NCBI GenBank assembly: GCA_902607435.1
Contig: CACLJX010000002.1
Location: 62,001 to 126,000 of the forward strand
Reading direction: 5' to 3'
DNA: 64,000 bases
DNA from: an uncultured Alphaproteobacteria bacterium
Lineage (GTDB): Bacteria; Pseudomonadota; Alphaproteobacteria; HIMB59; GCA-002718135
Both the position numbers and the translations under genes were made by a program. Below the pieces are notes generated by a model. It ran no database searches and was not told the origin of the DNA. It worked only from the letters and a program-made list of their open reading frames with translations. Positions 8,355 to 17,559 of the stretch are shown here, piece after piece; positions within the stretch are counted from its first letter, which is position 1; every line of letters starts with the position of its first letter.

Positions 8355-9668
8355 TTAAGTTATTCTTTTATAAATTCTACCAAGATAAATAAATAATGAT
8401 AAAGCTCTTGCTATCAAAAAGATACTAAGTGATATCCATAAGCCTAAATTACCAAAATTACTGATTAGGTATAAGGCACTTAGAATATAGATGCATACAG
8501 AAATGATCATGGCATTTCGCAACTCTTTTGTTTGAGAAGCTCCGACAAAAATTCCATCAAATTGATAGCAAAATGAGGAAATAAAGGGAATAATGACGAC
8601 CCAATAGGAGTAGGATAAACTAATTGTTTTTATATTTGGAAGATCAGTCATTAAAGAAATGAAATAATTTTTACCAAAGAAATATAATAGAGAAATTAAC
8701 AAACCTGTAGAGGCACTTAACATAAAGGAATTCTTAATAACATCCCTTAGTAATGTAATATTTTTTGATCCTATTGAATAGCCAACAATACCTTCTGTTG
8801 AAAAGGCATAAGCATCAAGAATAAAGGCAGATAAAAAAACAAGATTAATTAAAATAGTATTGGCAGCAACAACATCTTCACTAATAGTATTTCCCAAATA
8901 GGTAAAAAATAAGAAAGAGAAAGTTAGAAGAACTGTTCTGATAAAGATATTGAAGTTAATATTAAATATATTTTTAATTTTTTTAACATTAAAAATTTTT
9001 TTAATATCAAAATTTATATTTGTTAATTTTTTTAATTCAGAGAAAGTATAAATTAAAAATATAAAAGAAGTTAGGGTTGATGAGACTAACGTGCCTAGCG
9101 CAACGCCTGTTACATTCAAATTGAAATATAAAACAAAAAATAGACTAAAAATTATATTTGTAACAGCAAAGAAGCCAACGACTACACTTGACGTTTTCGT
9201 TTTTTGCAAGCCAATAAATAATCCTGTTATGACAAAAATGGTTAATTCGCCTAAAGATGAATAAATTCTTATATCAAAATAATCTTTAAAATATTTTTCT
9301 GTGTCATTTGATAAATCAAAGATTTGTAAACCCAAATTAAAAATAAAGTGCTGAAGAAAAATTAAAAGTAATGATATGACAATTACAAAAGTAATATTCC
9401 TAATAACTAAATCTACTATTTCATTATATTGGTTTGATCCATGGGCTTTTGCCACCATTCCTACTGTTCCCATTCGCAAAAATCCAAAACTCCAAAAAAT
9501 CATGGAAAATAAACTGGAAGCAATGCTTGTTGCAGTGAGATAGCTTGCATCATCTAGATTGCCCATTAACCCTGTATCAACAATAGCAACTAAAGGTATG
9601 GCAAGATTAGCAAAAAAAATTGGTATCGATAAATGTAAAAGATTTGTAATTGATGACTTAGAGGACAT
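8355..9668 (-). CDS. MATE-family efflux transporter, DinF-like
   Basis: 437 residues with about 12 hydrophobic segments. The N-terminal block SIPIFFANLAIPLVAIVDTG and the later LRMGTVGMVAKAHGS match MATE transporters of the DinF branch, which export cationic or toxic compounds using sodium or proton gradients across the inner membrane. A degenerate 28-bp repeat lies about 58 nt upstream of the start. The length is normal for the family and the frame is intact. The cargo is not known. Confidence 0.88.
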   Translation of the reverse strand: MSSKSSITNLLHLSIPIFFANLAIPLVAIVDTGLMGNLDDASYLTATSIASSLFSMIFWSFGFLRMGTVGMVAKAHGSNQYNEIVDLVIRNITFVIVISLLLIFLQHFIFNLGLQIFDLSNDTEKYFKDYFDIRIYSSLGELTIFVITGLFIGLQKTKTSSVVVGFFAVTNIIFSLFFVLYFNLNVTGVALGTLVSSTLTSFIFLIYTFSELKKLTNINFDIKKIFNVKKIKNIFNINFNIFIRTVLLTFSFLFFTYLGNTISEDVVAANTILINLVFLSAFILDAYAFSTEGIVGYSIGSKNITLLRDVIKNSFMLSASTGLLISLLYFFGKNYFISLMTDLPNIKTISLSYSYWVVIIPFISSFCYQFDGIFVGASQTKELRNAMIISVCIYILSALYLISNFGNLGLWISLSIFLIARALSLFIYLGRIYKRIT

Positions 9669-9726
9669 ATGAAATTATTAGTAATTAGAGAAACTCTAAT
9701 TTATTTCATCTCTTTATACTATGATT

Positions 9727-9744
9727 ATCCACGAGTAATGTTGA
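9727..9744 (-). repeat. 28-bp island repeat, copy 3 (shortened and diverged)
   Basis: It retains TATCCACGAGTAATGTTGA, with about ten internal bases missing and one substitution against the consensus. It lies upstream of the MATE gene on the minus strand. Confidence 0.65.
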
Positions 9745-9780
9745 GAGGGATCTTTAAAGAATTTGCATTTAAATTTTACC

Positions 9781-10164
9781 CTAGTTGCTTATTGGGATTT
9801 TTGCCAATTTTCCTTTTTCAATTTTTCCTGTGGGAGTACGCGGTATATCTTTGAGAAAGGTGATTATTTTCGGTACCATGAATCGTGCCATGATCTCTTG
9901 GCAATGGATGCGTATTCTTTCTTCTGTTAAGGTTGATGAAGGTTTTAATTTAACAAAAAGACGAATGTCTTCTTCTCCTATTTCACTAGGAAAGCCTACA
10001 GCGGCAGCATCTTCAATCTCTGAATGACTCAGCACCCCTTCTTCTACTTCAAAAAGAGAGACCATTTCCCCTTTAACGCGAATTCGTTCAGCCATACGGC
10101 AGGTGAAATAAAAAAGTTCCTCGTTATCCAACCATCCTATATCTCCAGTGTGAAACCAATTAAT
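9781..10164 (-). pseudogene. AMP-forming acyl-CoA ligase, C-terminal remnant
   Basis: The frame keeps the hinge and C-terminal lobe of an acyl-CoA synthetase: NWFHTGDIGWL, then RIRVKGEMVSLFEVEE and the lysine loop RTPTGKIEKGKLA. The first three quarters (AMP-binding P-loop and acyl pocket) are missing, and the sequence before it is AT-rich with no match. A complete enzyme of about 500 residues has thus been cut down. Which acyl-CoA ligase it came from cannot be said. Confidence 0.82.
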
Positions 10165-10215
10165 AGCACAAGATAATTGTTTATATTCAATTAAAAAAAA
10201 TAGTAGAATACACTC

Positions 10216-11130
10216 ATGAAAACATTTCTAGGGGCTTTATTCTTATTTCTTTTAATATTTACAAATTGTTATGCAGATAAAAAATTCGATAAAGATCTTA
10301 AAAAAGTTTCAAAGCTCAATGGTTTTGTTGATAGTAAAGGAACTATTTATTCTATTGAACAAATATCTAATAAAGAGAATACTATCTTAATTCTATATAA
10401 TCATGGTAGTGATTACGGTTGGGTTTTGGACAAGTGTTCAAAACCTTGGAATAAAACTCCCCCTGTTTTACTTGGACTGCATGATAAAAAAATTAATAAT
10501 TTTCAAGTTAAGATCTACCATCTTTGTTCTGGTGTAAGAGGATGGACAGAAGATGAAAAAGTAAGAATGTGGAAAGCACATGAAGAATTTGGAAAGCTTT
10601 CATTAACATTGACTGATAATCATGGAACTCCTCTTATTCAAAGACAAAAACAGTTGTTCAAACAAAAAATTATCAAAGAAAAAGTTGATGGTCTAACAGA
10701 GCAAGGATTTGAAAATATTGTTCTTGCAGGGCATTCTGCTGGGGCTTGGGCTTCAATTACCTTAAAATCTAAATTTCCTAAAAAAATAGATGGAGTTATT
10801 GCATTAAATCCAGCAGTTGCGGGCACCCTCAAAAATAGAAAAGAGTGGCCTTGGTGGGAAGATATAAAAAGCTACTTAATAAATTTAATGGAGTTATCCG
10901 ATTTAACAAATGAATTAGTTTACTCACATAATAAGGATAAGTTTGAAATTCCAGAAACTCTTTTCTTTTTATCAAATTTAAGCTCAGTTAAATTTATAGA
11001 TTTAAGCACATCAGGATGTAAGGGAGAAAAGAAATTTAATGGCTATCACGGCATAACACTAACAGAGTGTTTTGCTAAATATGAAGAAACGAATAAAAAT
11101 ATAATTCAATATTTAGAGAGTATATTTTAA
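10216..11130 (+). CDS. Exported alpha/beta hydrolase
   Basis: 304 residues with an N-terminal signal peptide (MKTFLGALFLFLLIFTNCYA). The serine nucleophile elbow is GHSAGAWAS near residue 175, and a histidine (GYHGITLTECF) lies near the C-terminus. An esterase, lipase-like or thioesterase role in the periplasm or outside the cell is likely. It is the only intact plus-strand gene among the minus-strand modules of island A, so it may be inserted in the opposite sense. A 28-bp repeat follows its stop by 16 nt. Confidence 0.75.
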   Translation: MKTFLGALFLFLLIFTNCYADKKFDKDLKKVSKLNGFVDSKGTIYSIEQISNKENTILILYNHGSDYGWVLDKCSKPWNKTPPVLLGLHDKKINNFQVKIYHLCSGVRGWTEDEKVRMWKAHEEFGKLSLTLTDNHGTPLIQRQKQLFKQKIIKEKVDGLTEQGFENIVLAGHSAGAWASITLKSKFPKKIDGVIALNPAVAGTLKNRKEWPWWEDIKSYLINLMELSDLTNELVYSHNKDKFEIPETLFFLSNLSSVKFIDLSTSGCKGEKKFNGYHGITLTECFAKYEETNKNIIQYLESIF

Positions 11131-11146
11131 TTTTTTTTAATAAATA

Positions 11147-11174
11147 TCCTACCACCAACCACGAGGAATGTTGA
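11147..11174 (-). repeat. 28-bp island repeat, copy 4
   Basis: An exact copy. It is the only copy not followed by a minus-strand start codon; the opposing gene 10216-11130 ends just before it. The bases after it (GAGGGGTTAA) are shared with copy 5, so part of the flank was copied too. Confidence 0.9.
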
Positions 11175-11204
11175 GGGGTTAATAAAAAGGATTTAACTTC
11201 CTGG

Positions 11205-12074
11205 CTAGCAGATAAAAAAATTGTTTAATTTAGTTATTACTCCCTTTGGATCTTCTTCTGGAATAAAATGTCCTGTTGGCATAGCACATCCGCTTACTTT
11301 TTCAGTAGTATAAGTTTGCCATACTTTAATTGGTGAAAACTTCTGTCCAATAACTCCGTGTTTTCCCCACAATACCTGAATGGGTATATTTAAAAGTTGA
11401 TCACGATCTGCACGATCGTGTTCAAGATCTATACTTGCAGCAGCACGATAATCTTCGCATGAAGCATGAATTCGCTCTGGCTGACTAAATGCAGCAAGGT
11501 ACGCTTCTTCTGCTGGACCAAATTCATGACCACCCGACCATTTTTGTAAACATGAATCCATCCAAGCTCTCGGATCGCTTTCAATCATTTTTTCAGGTAG
11601 CCCTCTTGGTTGAATAAGAAAGTACCAATGAAAATAACTACGGGCAAATTCCATATCTGTAGCCTCATACATATCTAGTGTAGGACAAATATCGAGAACA
11701 CTCATAGCAATTACTCTTTGGCGGTGATCTCGAGCTAATCTGTGTGCCACGCGTCCCCCACGATCATGCCCAGCAACAAAAAACTTATCGTAGCCAAGTT
11801 TGTTCATCAATAGAATCATATCATTAGCCATTTCTCTTTTAGAATAAGTAGTATGATTGGGATCACTTGGCAGAATCATGCTTGAGCCATATCCTCTTAG
11901 ATCTGCAGCAATAATGGTAAAGTTCTTTGCTAGTTCTGGAGCTGTCTTATACCACATCACATGCGTTTGCGGGTATCCATGCAATAACAATAAGGGTGTA
12001 CCTTCGCCGCCAATACGACAAAATAGTTTCCCTTTATCTACTTGAACATATTCTTCTCGAAAACCCTTAAACAT
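11205..12074 (-). CDS. Alpha/beta hydrolase resembling fluoroacetate dehalogenase
   Basis: 289 residues. The nucleophile elbow is GHDRGGRVAHR, giving an aspartate nucleophile with two arginines placed as in fluoroacetate dehalogenases, where they hold the carboxylate. The halide-pocket pair appears as SYFHWYFL (His-Trp) with a tyrosine in CEDYRAAAS, and the catalytic histidine is in GHFIPEEDP. Known enzymes of this type hydrolyse fluoroacetate or chloroacetate to glycolate. Matching all these positions argues for haloacid rather than epoxide hydrolysis, though activity is inferred. A shortened 28-bp repeat lies 12 nt upstream. Confidence 0.82.
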   Translation of the reverse strand: MFKGFREEYVQVDKGKLFCRIGGEGTPLLLLHGYPQTHVMWYKTAPELAKNFTIIAADLRGYGSSMILPSDPNHTTYSKREMANDMILLMNKLGYDKFFVAGHDRGGRVAHRLARDHRQRVIAMSVLDICPTLDMYEATDMEFARSYFHWYFLIQPRGLPEKMIESDPRAWMDSCLQKWSGGHEFGPAEEAYLAAFSQPERIHASCEDYRAAASIDLEHDRADRDQLLNIPIQVLWGKHGVIGQKFSPIKVWQTYTTEKVSGCAMPTGHFIPEEDPKGVITKLNNFFIC

Positions 12075-12086
12075 ATATATATTAAT

Positions 12087-12109
12087 ACACCAACCACGAG
12101 GAATGTTGA
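12087..12109 (-). repeat. 28-bp island repeat, copy 5 (5' bases missing)
   Basis: It matches from CACCAACCACGAGG to the end, lacks the first four or five bases, and is followed by the same GGGGTTAA flank as copy 4. It lies 12 nt upstream of the dehalogenase-like gene. Confidence 0.85.
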
Positions 12110-12113
12110 GGGG

Positions 12114-13067
12114 TTAATTCGGTAAAGGTGTTAAATTTTTTGTAACTGATTCTTTTGATTTTCCTTTTCTGACTTCATCAAAATATACGATGGTTGTCGG
12201 AACATTAATTGGCTCATAGTAATCTTTGCATTTATCATAAAGTTGTATTGAAATTTTATGTCTGATTTTTTTTTGTCTTAAATCATACATAGCTCCATAC
12301 TCTTCTGTAGTGCCATTATTTTCATCCAAACATTTTTGGATATGTGATTTATTTTTATAGTTTAAATATCTAGTTATGCCGGTACGATAAATTCCAAATT
12401 TTTGATAAACATACTCTTCTGTTTTTGTAGGACCTTCATAATCATATTTCAGTTCATCATTTACCCACACTTTAAAAAACCCATTGTCTTTTTTTGTCCA
12501 TTTGACATTAATTAAAATATCAAACCAATTGCCCGGCATCTTTTTTTTATGAATCAATTTTCTTTCATCATAGTCTATATCTCCTATGGTTCTTACAACT
12601 GTATAACCATTTCTTAATTCCTTAAACATAAATACCGGGGGTCCTCCTTTTTGATGAAACTGTCCATAATTATTACTTAGTGGATAGAGGTTTTGATGAT
12701 CTTCTGGAAAATAGACAGACCAAGCAAACCAATACTCTCCTTTAGACATCGCATCACCTGTTTTCCATGCTGCTACTTCGTGGCGTTCTCGATCATTTTT
12801 GCAGTCACTCCAACCACCTTCTTCATCTTCTCCACAGTCACCCGATCTGACCTCAAATCTTATGGATTGTTCTCCTACTCTCACAGGATGCCCATCCTTT
12901 TTATTAACAACTTGCATTCCATGATCTTTGAAATATTTACCAGTTAAACTTTTAATTATTTTTTTATATCCAGAAGCTGTATCTTTGGGCAGTTTAACAA
13001 TTTCTTCAGCATAAGAGATGTTACAGAAAGATATAAGTAGAACTAAAATTACTAATATTCTTTTCAT
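12114..13067 (-). CDS. Secreted polysaccharide lyase-like protein
   Basis: 317 residues with a signal peptide (MKRILVILVLLISFCNISYA). The core has EQSIRFEVRSGDCGED and NDRERHEVAAW, then the beta-sandwich stretches EYWFAWSVYFPEDH and MPGNWFDILINVKW. These are typical of the heparin-lyase-like polysaccharide lyase fold. It probably cleaves an acidic glycan outside the cell; the glycan is unknown. The start at 13067 is preferred over 13121, because the longer frame reads through the 28-bp repeat and the shorter one begins with the signal peptide. Confidence 0.8.
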   Translation of the reverse strand: MKRILVILVLLISFCNISYAEEIVKLPKDTASGYKKIIKSLTGKYFKDHGMQVVNKKDGHPVRVGEQSIRFEVRSGDCGEDEEGGWSDCKNDRERHEVAAWKTGDAMSKGEYWFAWSVYFPEDHQNLYPLSNNYGQFHQKGGPPVFMFKELRNGYTVVRTIGDIDYDERKLIHKKKMPGNWFDILINVKWTKKDNGFFKVWVNDELKYDYEGPTKTEEYVYQKFGIYRTGITRYLNYKNKSHIQKCLDENNGTTEEYGAMYDLRQKKIRHKISIQLYDKCKDYYEPINVPTTIVYFDEVRKGKSKESVTKNLTPLPN

Positions 13068-13075
13068 CCCGATTA

Positions 13076-13103
13076 CCCTACCACCAACCACTAGGAATGT
13101 TGA
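13076..13103 (-). repeat. 28-bp island repeat, copy 6
   Basis: Two substitutions against the consensus (CCACTAGG core and CCCTA start). It lies 8 nt upstream of the lyase start, where its GGTAGGG end can act as a Shine-Dalgarno sequence. Confidence 0.9.
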
Positions 13104-13137
13104 GAGTAAAGTAATAATCAAATAATATTGTATTTAA

Positions 13138-13443
13138 TTATTTTGTTAGTACTACTTCTGATCCTTCAACCAAAATTAAGTCAGTATCTGCTGCCAACTC
13201 TCTAACTGCCTTTGCAGCCTGATATTTATCTGATTCATAAAATTTGCGAGCAGTTTCAATACTCTCAAATTCAATAACAAGAGCTATGCCAGAAATATTA
13301 CCCTCTCTAACATCAGGATTAGGTTCACGAACAAGAACCTTGCCTCCATATTCAGCAATAATTGGTCCAGCCATTTGTCTAAATTTTTCAAAACCTTCTT
13401 TGTTGCGAACACGAAGATGTGCCACTAAATAGCCTTTGTTCAT
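13138..13443 (-). CDS. DUF1330 family protein
   Basis: 101 residues of the alpha/beta ferredoxin-like DUF1330 family: MNKGYLVAHLRVRNKEGFEK at the start, then EFESIETARKFYESDKYQAA. Dimeric alpha-beta barrels of this type bind small molecules, but the role of DUF1330 is not known. It has its own ribosome site (AAAGGAG) 23 nt downstream of a 28-bp repeat. It has relatively more GC-rich codons than its AT-rich neighbours, hinting at a separate origin. Confidence 0.85.
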   Translation of the reverse strand: MNKGYLVAHLRVRNKEGFEKFRQMAGPIIAEYGGKVLVREPNPDVREGNISGIALVIEFESIETARKFYESDKYQAAKAVRELAADTDLILVEGSEVVLTK

Positions 13444-13466
13444 AATAAACTCCTTTTACAAAGTCA

Positions 13467-13494
13467 TCCTACCACCAACCACGAGGAATGTTGA
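13467..13494 (-). repeat. 28-bp island repeat, copy 7
   Basis: An exact copy between the DUF1330 gene and the 3' end of the restriction-type locus. Confidence 0.9.
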
Positions 13495-13556
13495 GAGATA
13501 AATATTTAAAAGAGGTTAGCAAGTGCAGTATATGTGCGTCATAAATTTTTTAAAAC

Positions 13557-16061
13557 TTAAGGAGAGTTTACGAATATGCGATTTAAGTCATTCTTATTAA
13601 TAACTGTATCAAATAAACCAATTTTTTCATCTTTATGTTTTTTAATGCCAGCATACTCCAAACTAGGATCTTCATATCTCTTAAATTTATATATTGCATC
13701 ATTCATTAGCGCTCCATTAAAAACTCCTATGCTAAGTAATAGTTCAAAATCAATAATTTCCAATCCTGTAACTTTCTTAAATAAACCTGGTTCAAGTTTC
13801 ATTATAATATCTTTAAGCGATCTTTCTCTATTGTCTGTTAAATACATAAATACTGGAATGCGCGTTGCAAATTTCATAAGTTTTTCTTGAATAATTTTTC
13901 TCATACTTTTTTGTTTTTTTTCATCTTCAGAAAGTTGTTTTCTTTCTTTATTGTTCAAATCTCGATCGTTTGCTTCTTTTTTAGCATCTTTAATAAACTC
14001 TGATTTATTAATAATAGACTCAATTTCATTATTTATATTTCTAAAACCTTCAATCTGCATTAAAGCATCTAAAGCTCTTTGATTTTTTAATAATCTTTCA
14101 AGCGTGAGATTATCAACATTAACAAGCAAAGCGCTTTCCCATCTCTTTGCCAATAATGTTGAAGTTGTACCACTCATAGCTATATCTAAAATACCGCCTG
14201 GATCTATTTGTTTCATTGAGAAGCCATCAAAACAAAGTACTGGTAAAAATTTTATAAATTCCGCTACTTTTGCTTCAGGATTGCTCTCAGAAATATTTAA
14301 TCTACAACTATAATCGGAAATTAATCTCAATGCTCTGTTTGGTGCAAAATCAAAAATATAACATTCTTCTTTAATTATTTCTTCATTATTAGGAGATTTA
14401 TAATCATTATTTATTATTGTCCATGGAGATTGAACACGAAAAGCAGCTTGAAAATATGTTTCAGGTGAAGTTGTATTTCTTAACATAAATATTCCTGACC
14501 ATGGTCTTATTGTAACTCCTGTTGTTAATTTTCCACATGACAAAGTAATGGTTTTGCTCTTTAAAGGTTCATCCATAGATTTATATAATGGAGGTAGAGC
14601 TTTTACACCTATGCCCGTTGCGCTTCCTGCAATTACTATTATTTCATAATCTTGATAAAAAATATTTTGACGCTGATTCAAAAGATTTTTCATAGCATAA
14701 CATGAAGAAACATTTGGAAGAAACCATAATGTATGCAGTAATGAATTTTTTAGTTTAGCGTGGGAATATGGAAGTGGCGGTTTTTTTTTCCCTAGTTTTA
14801 AAAAAGTATTTTCACTTTCACGAAAATTACCTCTAATTAATTCAAGCCATTTTTGAACTTCATTTTCATATTTGAATTTAGCTTTTTCTTTTTCACCAAA
14901 AGCATGAAAAAATTCGTTTAAATCAAATTCATCAAACTCTCCCTGTGAAGTTAAATCTTTAATAGAATCAGGAATTTGATAAGTAAGCATAATCATTCGA
15001 GGCAAAGATGAATAAGGATTATTCTTTTTTTTCCAAGTTAATTTTGCTTTTTGTTCATCAGAGTAAGTCCAATTATAAATTTGTTCTTCTATAAACTCAC
15101 CTGTTGAAATTGCTCTAAAAGGAGTGCCTGTTAAATAAAGAAAAAAATCAGTAGTTAATGGAATCCCATCTTCTTGAAAAAAAGATAAACCTGATTTCAA
15201 AGCAATATTAAATTCATTTTTTTCTTCAGATTCAAATAATTCTTTTGCATTTTCTCTCCAAGCTCCGTAATGGTATTCATCAAAAATTATACAATCCCAA
15301 TTTATTGTATGTGCCCATTCATTTTTTATTTTTATTCCTCCTGCTTTATTTTTTCCTAAAAAGTTTTGAAACGAAGCAAAACAAACAAAAGGTTTGTTTT
15401 TATTAATTTCTTCATATTGCTTACCATCTCTAGAAATAAACTGCCATTTTTTAAAATCAATATGAAGCGTTAAATCTTCTTCCCATGCATTTTGTGCAGC
15501 AGGTTTAAAAGTTAATATTAAAACTTTTTTCCAGTTCATTTCTTTAGCCAATTGATATGCAGTAAATGTTTTTCCAAATCTCATTTTTGCATTCCATAAA
15601 AAATGAGGTGTAGATTTTTTATCTTCATTTTTTATTTTTCTAAAATATGAAGATGTTTTTCTAACAGCTTCAATTTGCTCTGGACGCATTTTAAAATTAA
15701 GAGATCTTTCTGAAAGCTCTAAATCTCTTTCTCTACAAGCATTAATAGCTGCCTTTACTTCAGAAATTTTACATTTAAACCACTCTCCTCTTGGGTTTAT
15801 TATTTTTTTTTTTCTTAATATTTTAAATACATCATGATCTTGAAAAGATGTTCCATCACTTCTCATAGCAGATTCTTCTAAAAGAATTTTATATGGAAGC
15901 CTGCCAGGTCTTACAGTGGGATATTGTTGAGATACTCTTTTTATTACATCAACAGTAGTGTATCCAATTTTCAAATATCCTTTATATTGTGGATTGTTAT
16001 CACTATATGCGTATATTTTTGGATCGAAATCTTTTTTTTCTGGAAAAAACTCTGTAGACAT
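13557..16061 (-). CDS. SF2 helicase with N-terminal GIY-YIG/T5orf172-like domain (restriction-type)
   Basis: 834 residues. The N-terminal 90 residues (IYAYSDNNPQYKGYLKIGYT) resemble the GIY-YIG-like T5orf172 nuclease domain. A superfamily 2 helicase follows: Walker A AKMRFGKTFTAY, motif II IIFDEYHYG, motif III LYLTGTPFRA, and motif VI TYFQAAFRVQSPW. It ends 4 nt before the methylase gene at 16066 and would act as the translocase/nuclease partner. Phage restriction is the expected role for this gene set, but cutting has not been shown and the nuclease residues need checking. Confidence 0.82.
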   Translation of the reverse strand: MSTEFFPEKKDFDPKIYAYSDNNPQYKGYLKIGYTTVDVIKRVSQQYPTVRPGRLPYKILLEESAMRSDGTSFQDHDVFKILRKKKIINPRGEWFKCKISEVKAAINACRERDLELSERSLNFKMRPEQIEAVRKTSSYFRKIKNEDKKSTPHFLWNAKMRFGKTFTAYQLAKEMNWKKVLILTFKPAAQNAWEEDLTLHIDFKKWQFISRDGKQYEEINKNKPFVCFASFQNFLGKNKAGGIKIKNEWAHTINWDCIIFDEYHYGAWRENAKELFESEEKNEFNIALKSGLSFFQEDGIPLTTDFFLYLTGTPFRAISTGEFIEEQIYNWTYSDEQKAKLTWKKKNNPYSSLPRMIMLTYQIPDSIKDLTSQGEFDEFDLNEFFHAFGEKEKAKFKYENEVQKWLELIRGNFRESENTFLKLGKKKPPLPYSHAKLKNSLLHTLWFLPNVSSCYAMKNLLNQRQNIFYQDYEIIVIAGSATGIGVKALPPLYKSMDEPLKSKTITLSCGKLTTGVTIRPWSGIFMLRNTTSPETYFQAAFRVQSPWTIINNDYKSPNNEEIIKEECYIFDFAPNRALRLISDYSCRLNISESNPEAKVAEFIKFLPVLCFDGFSMKQIDPGGILDIAMSGTTSTLLAKRWESALLVNVDNLTLERLLKNQRALDALMQIEGFRNINNEIESIINKSEFIKDAKKEANDRDLNNKERKQLSEDEKKQKSMRKIIQEKLMKFATRIPVFMYLTDNRERSLKDIIMKLEPGLFKKVTGLEIIDFELLLSIGVFNGALMNDAIYKFKRYEDPSLEYAGIKKHKDEKIGLFDTVINKNDLNRIFVNSP

Positions 16062-16065
16062 ACTG

Positions 16066-17559
16066 CTATTCCATTGGTCGAATCATAGAATCAATAAAAC
16101 TTATATCTTCAGATGATAATTTATATTTATTTTGAAGTTTCTCATCACTCCAATCATCAGAAAAATCTTGATTTGGAACAAGTGAATAAACTCCTCTTGC
16201 AGCATTTTGTGTGTTCTTTTTTAATAAAACAAAAAAACGAAAGAATTTAGTTTTCATATAACTTTGAGCATTTTTTGATTGTGATTTATTTTTAAAGGGG
16301 CCCACAACTAAATATGTTTCAGTACAACAACTATTTTTTTCACCTAAATATGGCTTACTTGTAACAAGATATGGAAAACTACCTCTCTCTCCGTAAGCTT
16401 TAGCTGTAAAAACTTTGTATTTATCAACCCATGACTTATTTTTTTCTATATCAGATAATTTTAAATAACCATTTTTAGGATAAGCGTAGCATTTTATTGC
16501 ACCATTAAATTTTTTTGTTTTAACTTTCAAATTAGTATCAAGTGCAAATGGTCTTCTTTCACTAACAATATTCTGGAATGAGTCTTCTGAAAGTTTTTTA
16601 ACTTTTCTAAATATTTTAACAGCTTGATTAAATCTAATAAAAGTTTGCGAATCTTTTTCAAGCATTGGTCTTTTTAGTGAACTTGATTTTCCTTGCTGAA
16701 TAGATATTACTTCACAATCATCTTTTCGGTTTTTTTCCCATAAAAAATAACAAACACCTCCAGATATATCTACATTAGGAAAGCATTCAGTTGAGTCAAA
16801 ATAATCAACAATTTTAGTTGTTCTTTTATCTTCAAGCATTGATTTTCTAAATTCATCTAATCCCTTTCCTCCTGAAAACCATCTAGACGGTATGATCATT
16901 GATAAATATCTGGGTTCAAGTTTTTTTGCTTGTTCTACAAATAAATGATAAATTGGTTTCGCACTTGATCCATGACCTCCATCATTAAGCTGATACGGTG
17001 GATTTCCTACTATTACATCGAATTTCATACTATTAAATAATTTTTTATTGTGAATAAATTCATAAGCATGCGACTCAAAACTTTCACCTCGATCATAAAC
17101 TATTTTAGATGCTCCGCAATAATTACATAAACCATTGGAATTCCAATTATGTTCAATTTTTTTAAAAAAAACATTTCCTTTTGAATCATTAAATTTATTA
17201 CATACAGAAAATTTATTTTTTGGATTTTTTGTATAGTAAAGTGTTCTTCTGGAAATTAATGCAGTCAATTCAGTTATAGCAACTCCATAAATTTGTTTTA
17301 AAAAAATATGATTAATTCTTTTTTGTTGATTGGGGATTTTCTTTTTTAAACCAGCATTTAATCTTTTTGTAATTTCTCTTAGAAAAACTCCTGATTTTGA
17401 AACTGGATCAAGGAATTTGGCTTCTGAATTTGACCAAATTGATGATGGTAAGTTATCTAACATATAATTAACTACTTTTGGAGGTGTAAAAACCTCATCA
17501 TTGCTTAAATTAGATAATGTATTTAAAATGTCTGGATTGTAATAATTTTTATTTAACAT
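16066..17559 (-). CDS. Adenine-specific DNA methyltransferase, Eco57I-like
   Basis: 497 residues. The SAM-binding motif I appears as FLDPVSKSGVFLREI and the catalytic motif IV as DVIVGNPPYQL, the N6-adenine signature. A small zinc-finger-like insert (CNYCGASK) lies between them. The C-terminal half would carry target recognition. It overlaps the upstream gene by 11 nt and sits 4 nt from the helicase gene, so the three form one operon. It most likely marks host DNA in a restriction-modification locus. Confidence 0.85.
   Translation of the reverse strand: MLNKNYYNPDILNTLSNLSNDEVFTPPKVVNYMLDNLPSSIWSNSEAKFLDPVSKSGVFLREITKRLNAGLKKKIPNQQKRINHIFLKQIYGVAITELTALISRRTLYYTKNPKNKFSVCNKFNDSKGNVFFKKIEHNWNSNGLCNYCGASKIVYDRGESFESHAYEFIHNKKLFNSMKFDVIVGNPPYQLNDGGHGSSAKPIYHLFVEQAKKLEPRYLSMIIPSRWFSGGKGLDEFRKSMLEDKRTTKIVDYFDSTECFPNVDISGGVCYFLWEKNRKDDCEVISIQQGKSSSLKRPMLEKDSQTFIRFNQAVKIFRKVKKLSEDSFQNIVSERRPFALDTNLKVKTKKFNGAIKCYAYPKNGYLKLSDIEKNKSWVDKYKVFTAKAYGERGSFPYLVTSKPYLGEKNSCCTETYLVVGPFKNKSQSKNAQSYMKTKFFRFFVLLKKNTQNAARGVYSLVPNQDFSDDWSDEKLQNKYKLSSEDISFIDSMIRPME

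Noticed and set aside
13068-13121. Upstream start for the polysaccharide lyase gene
   Set aside because: The extra 18 codons are the reverse of the 28-bp repeat; the signal peptide begins at 13067. The same reasoning moved the start of 19354-19740.
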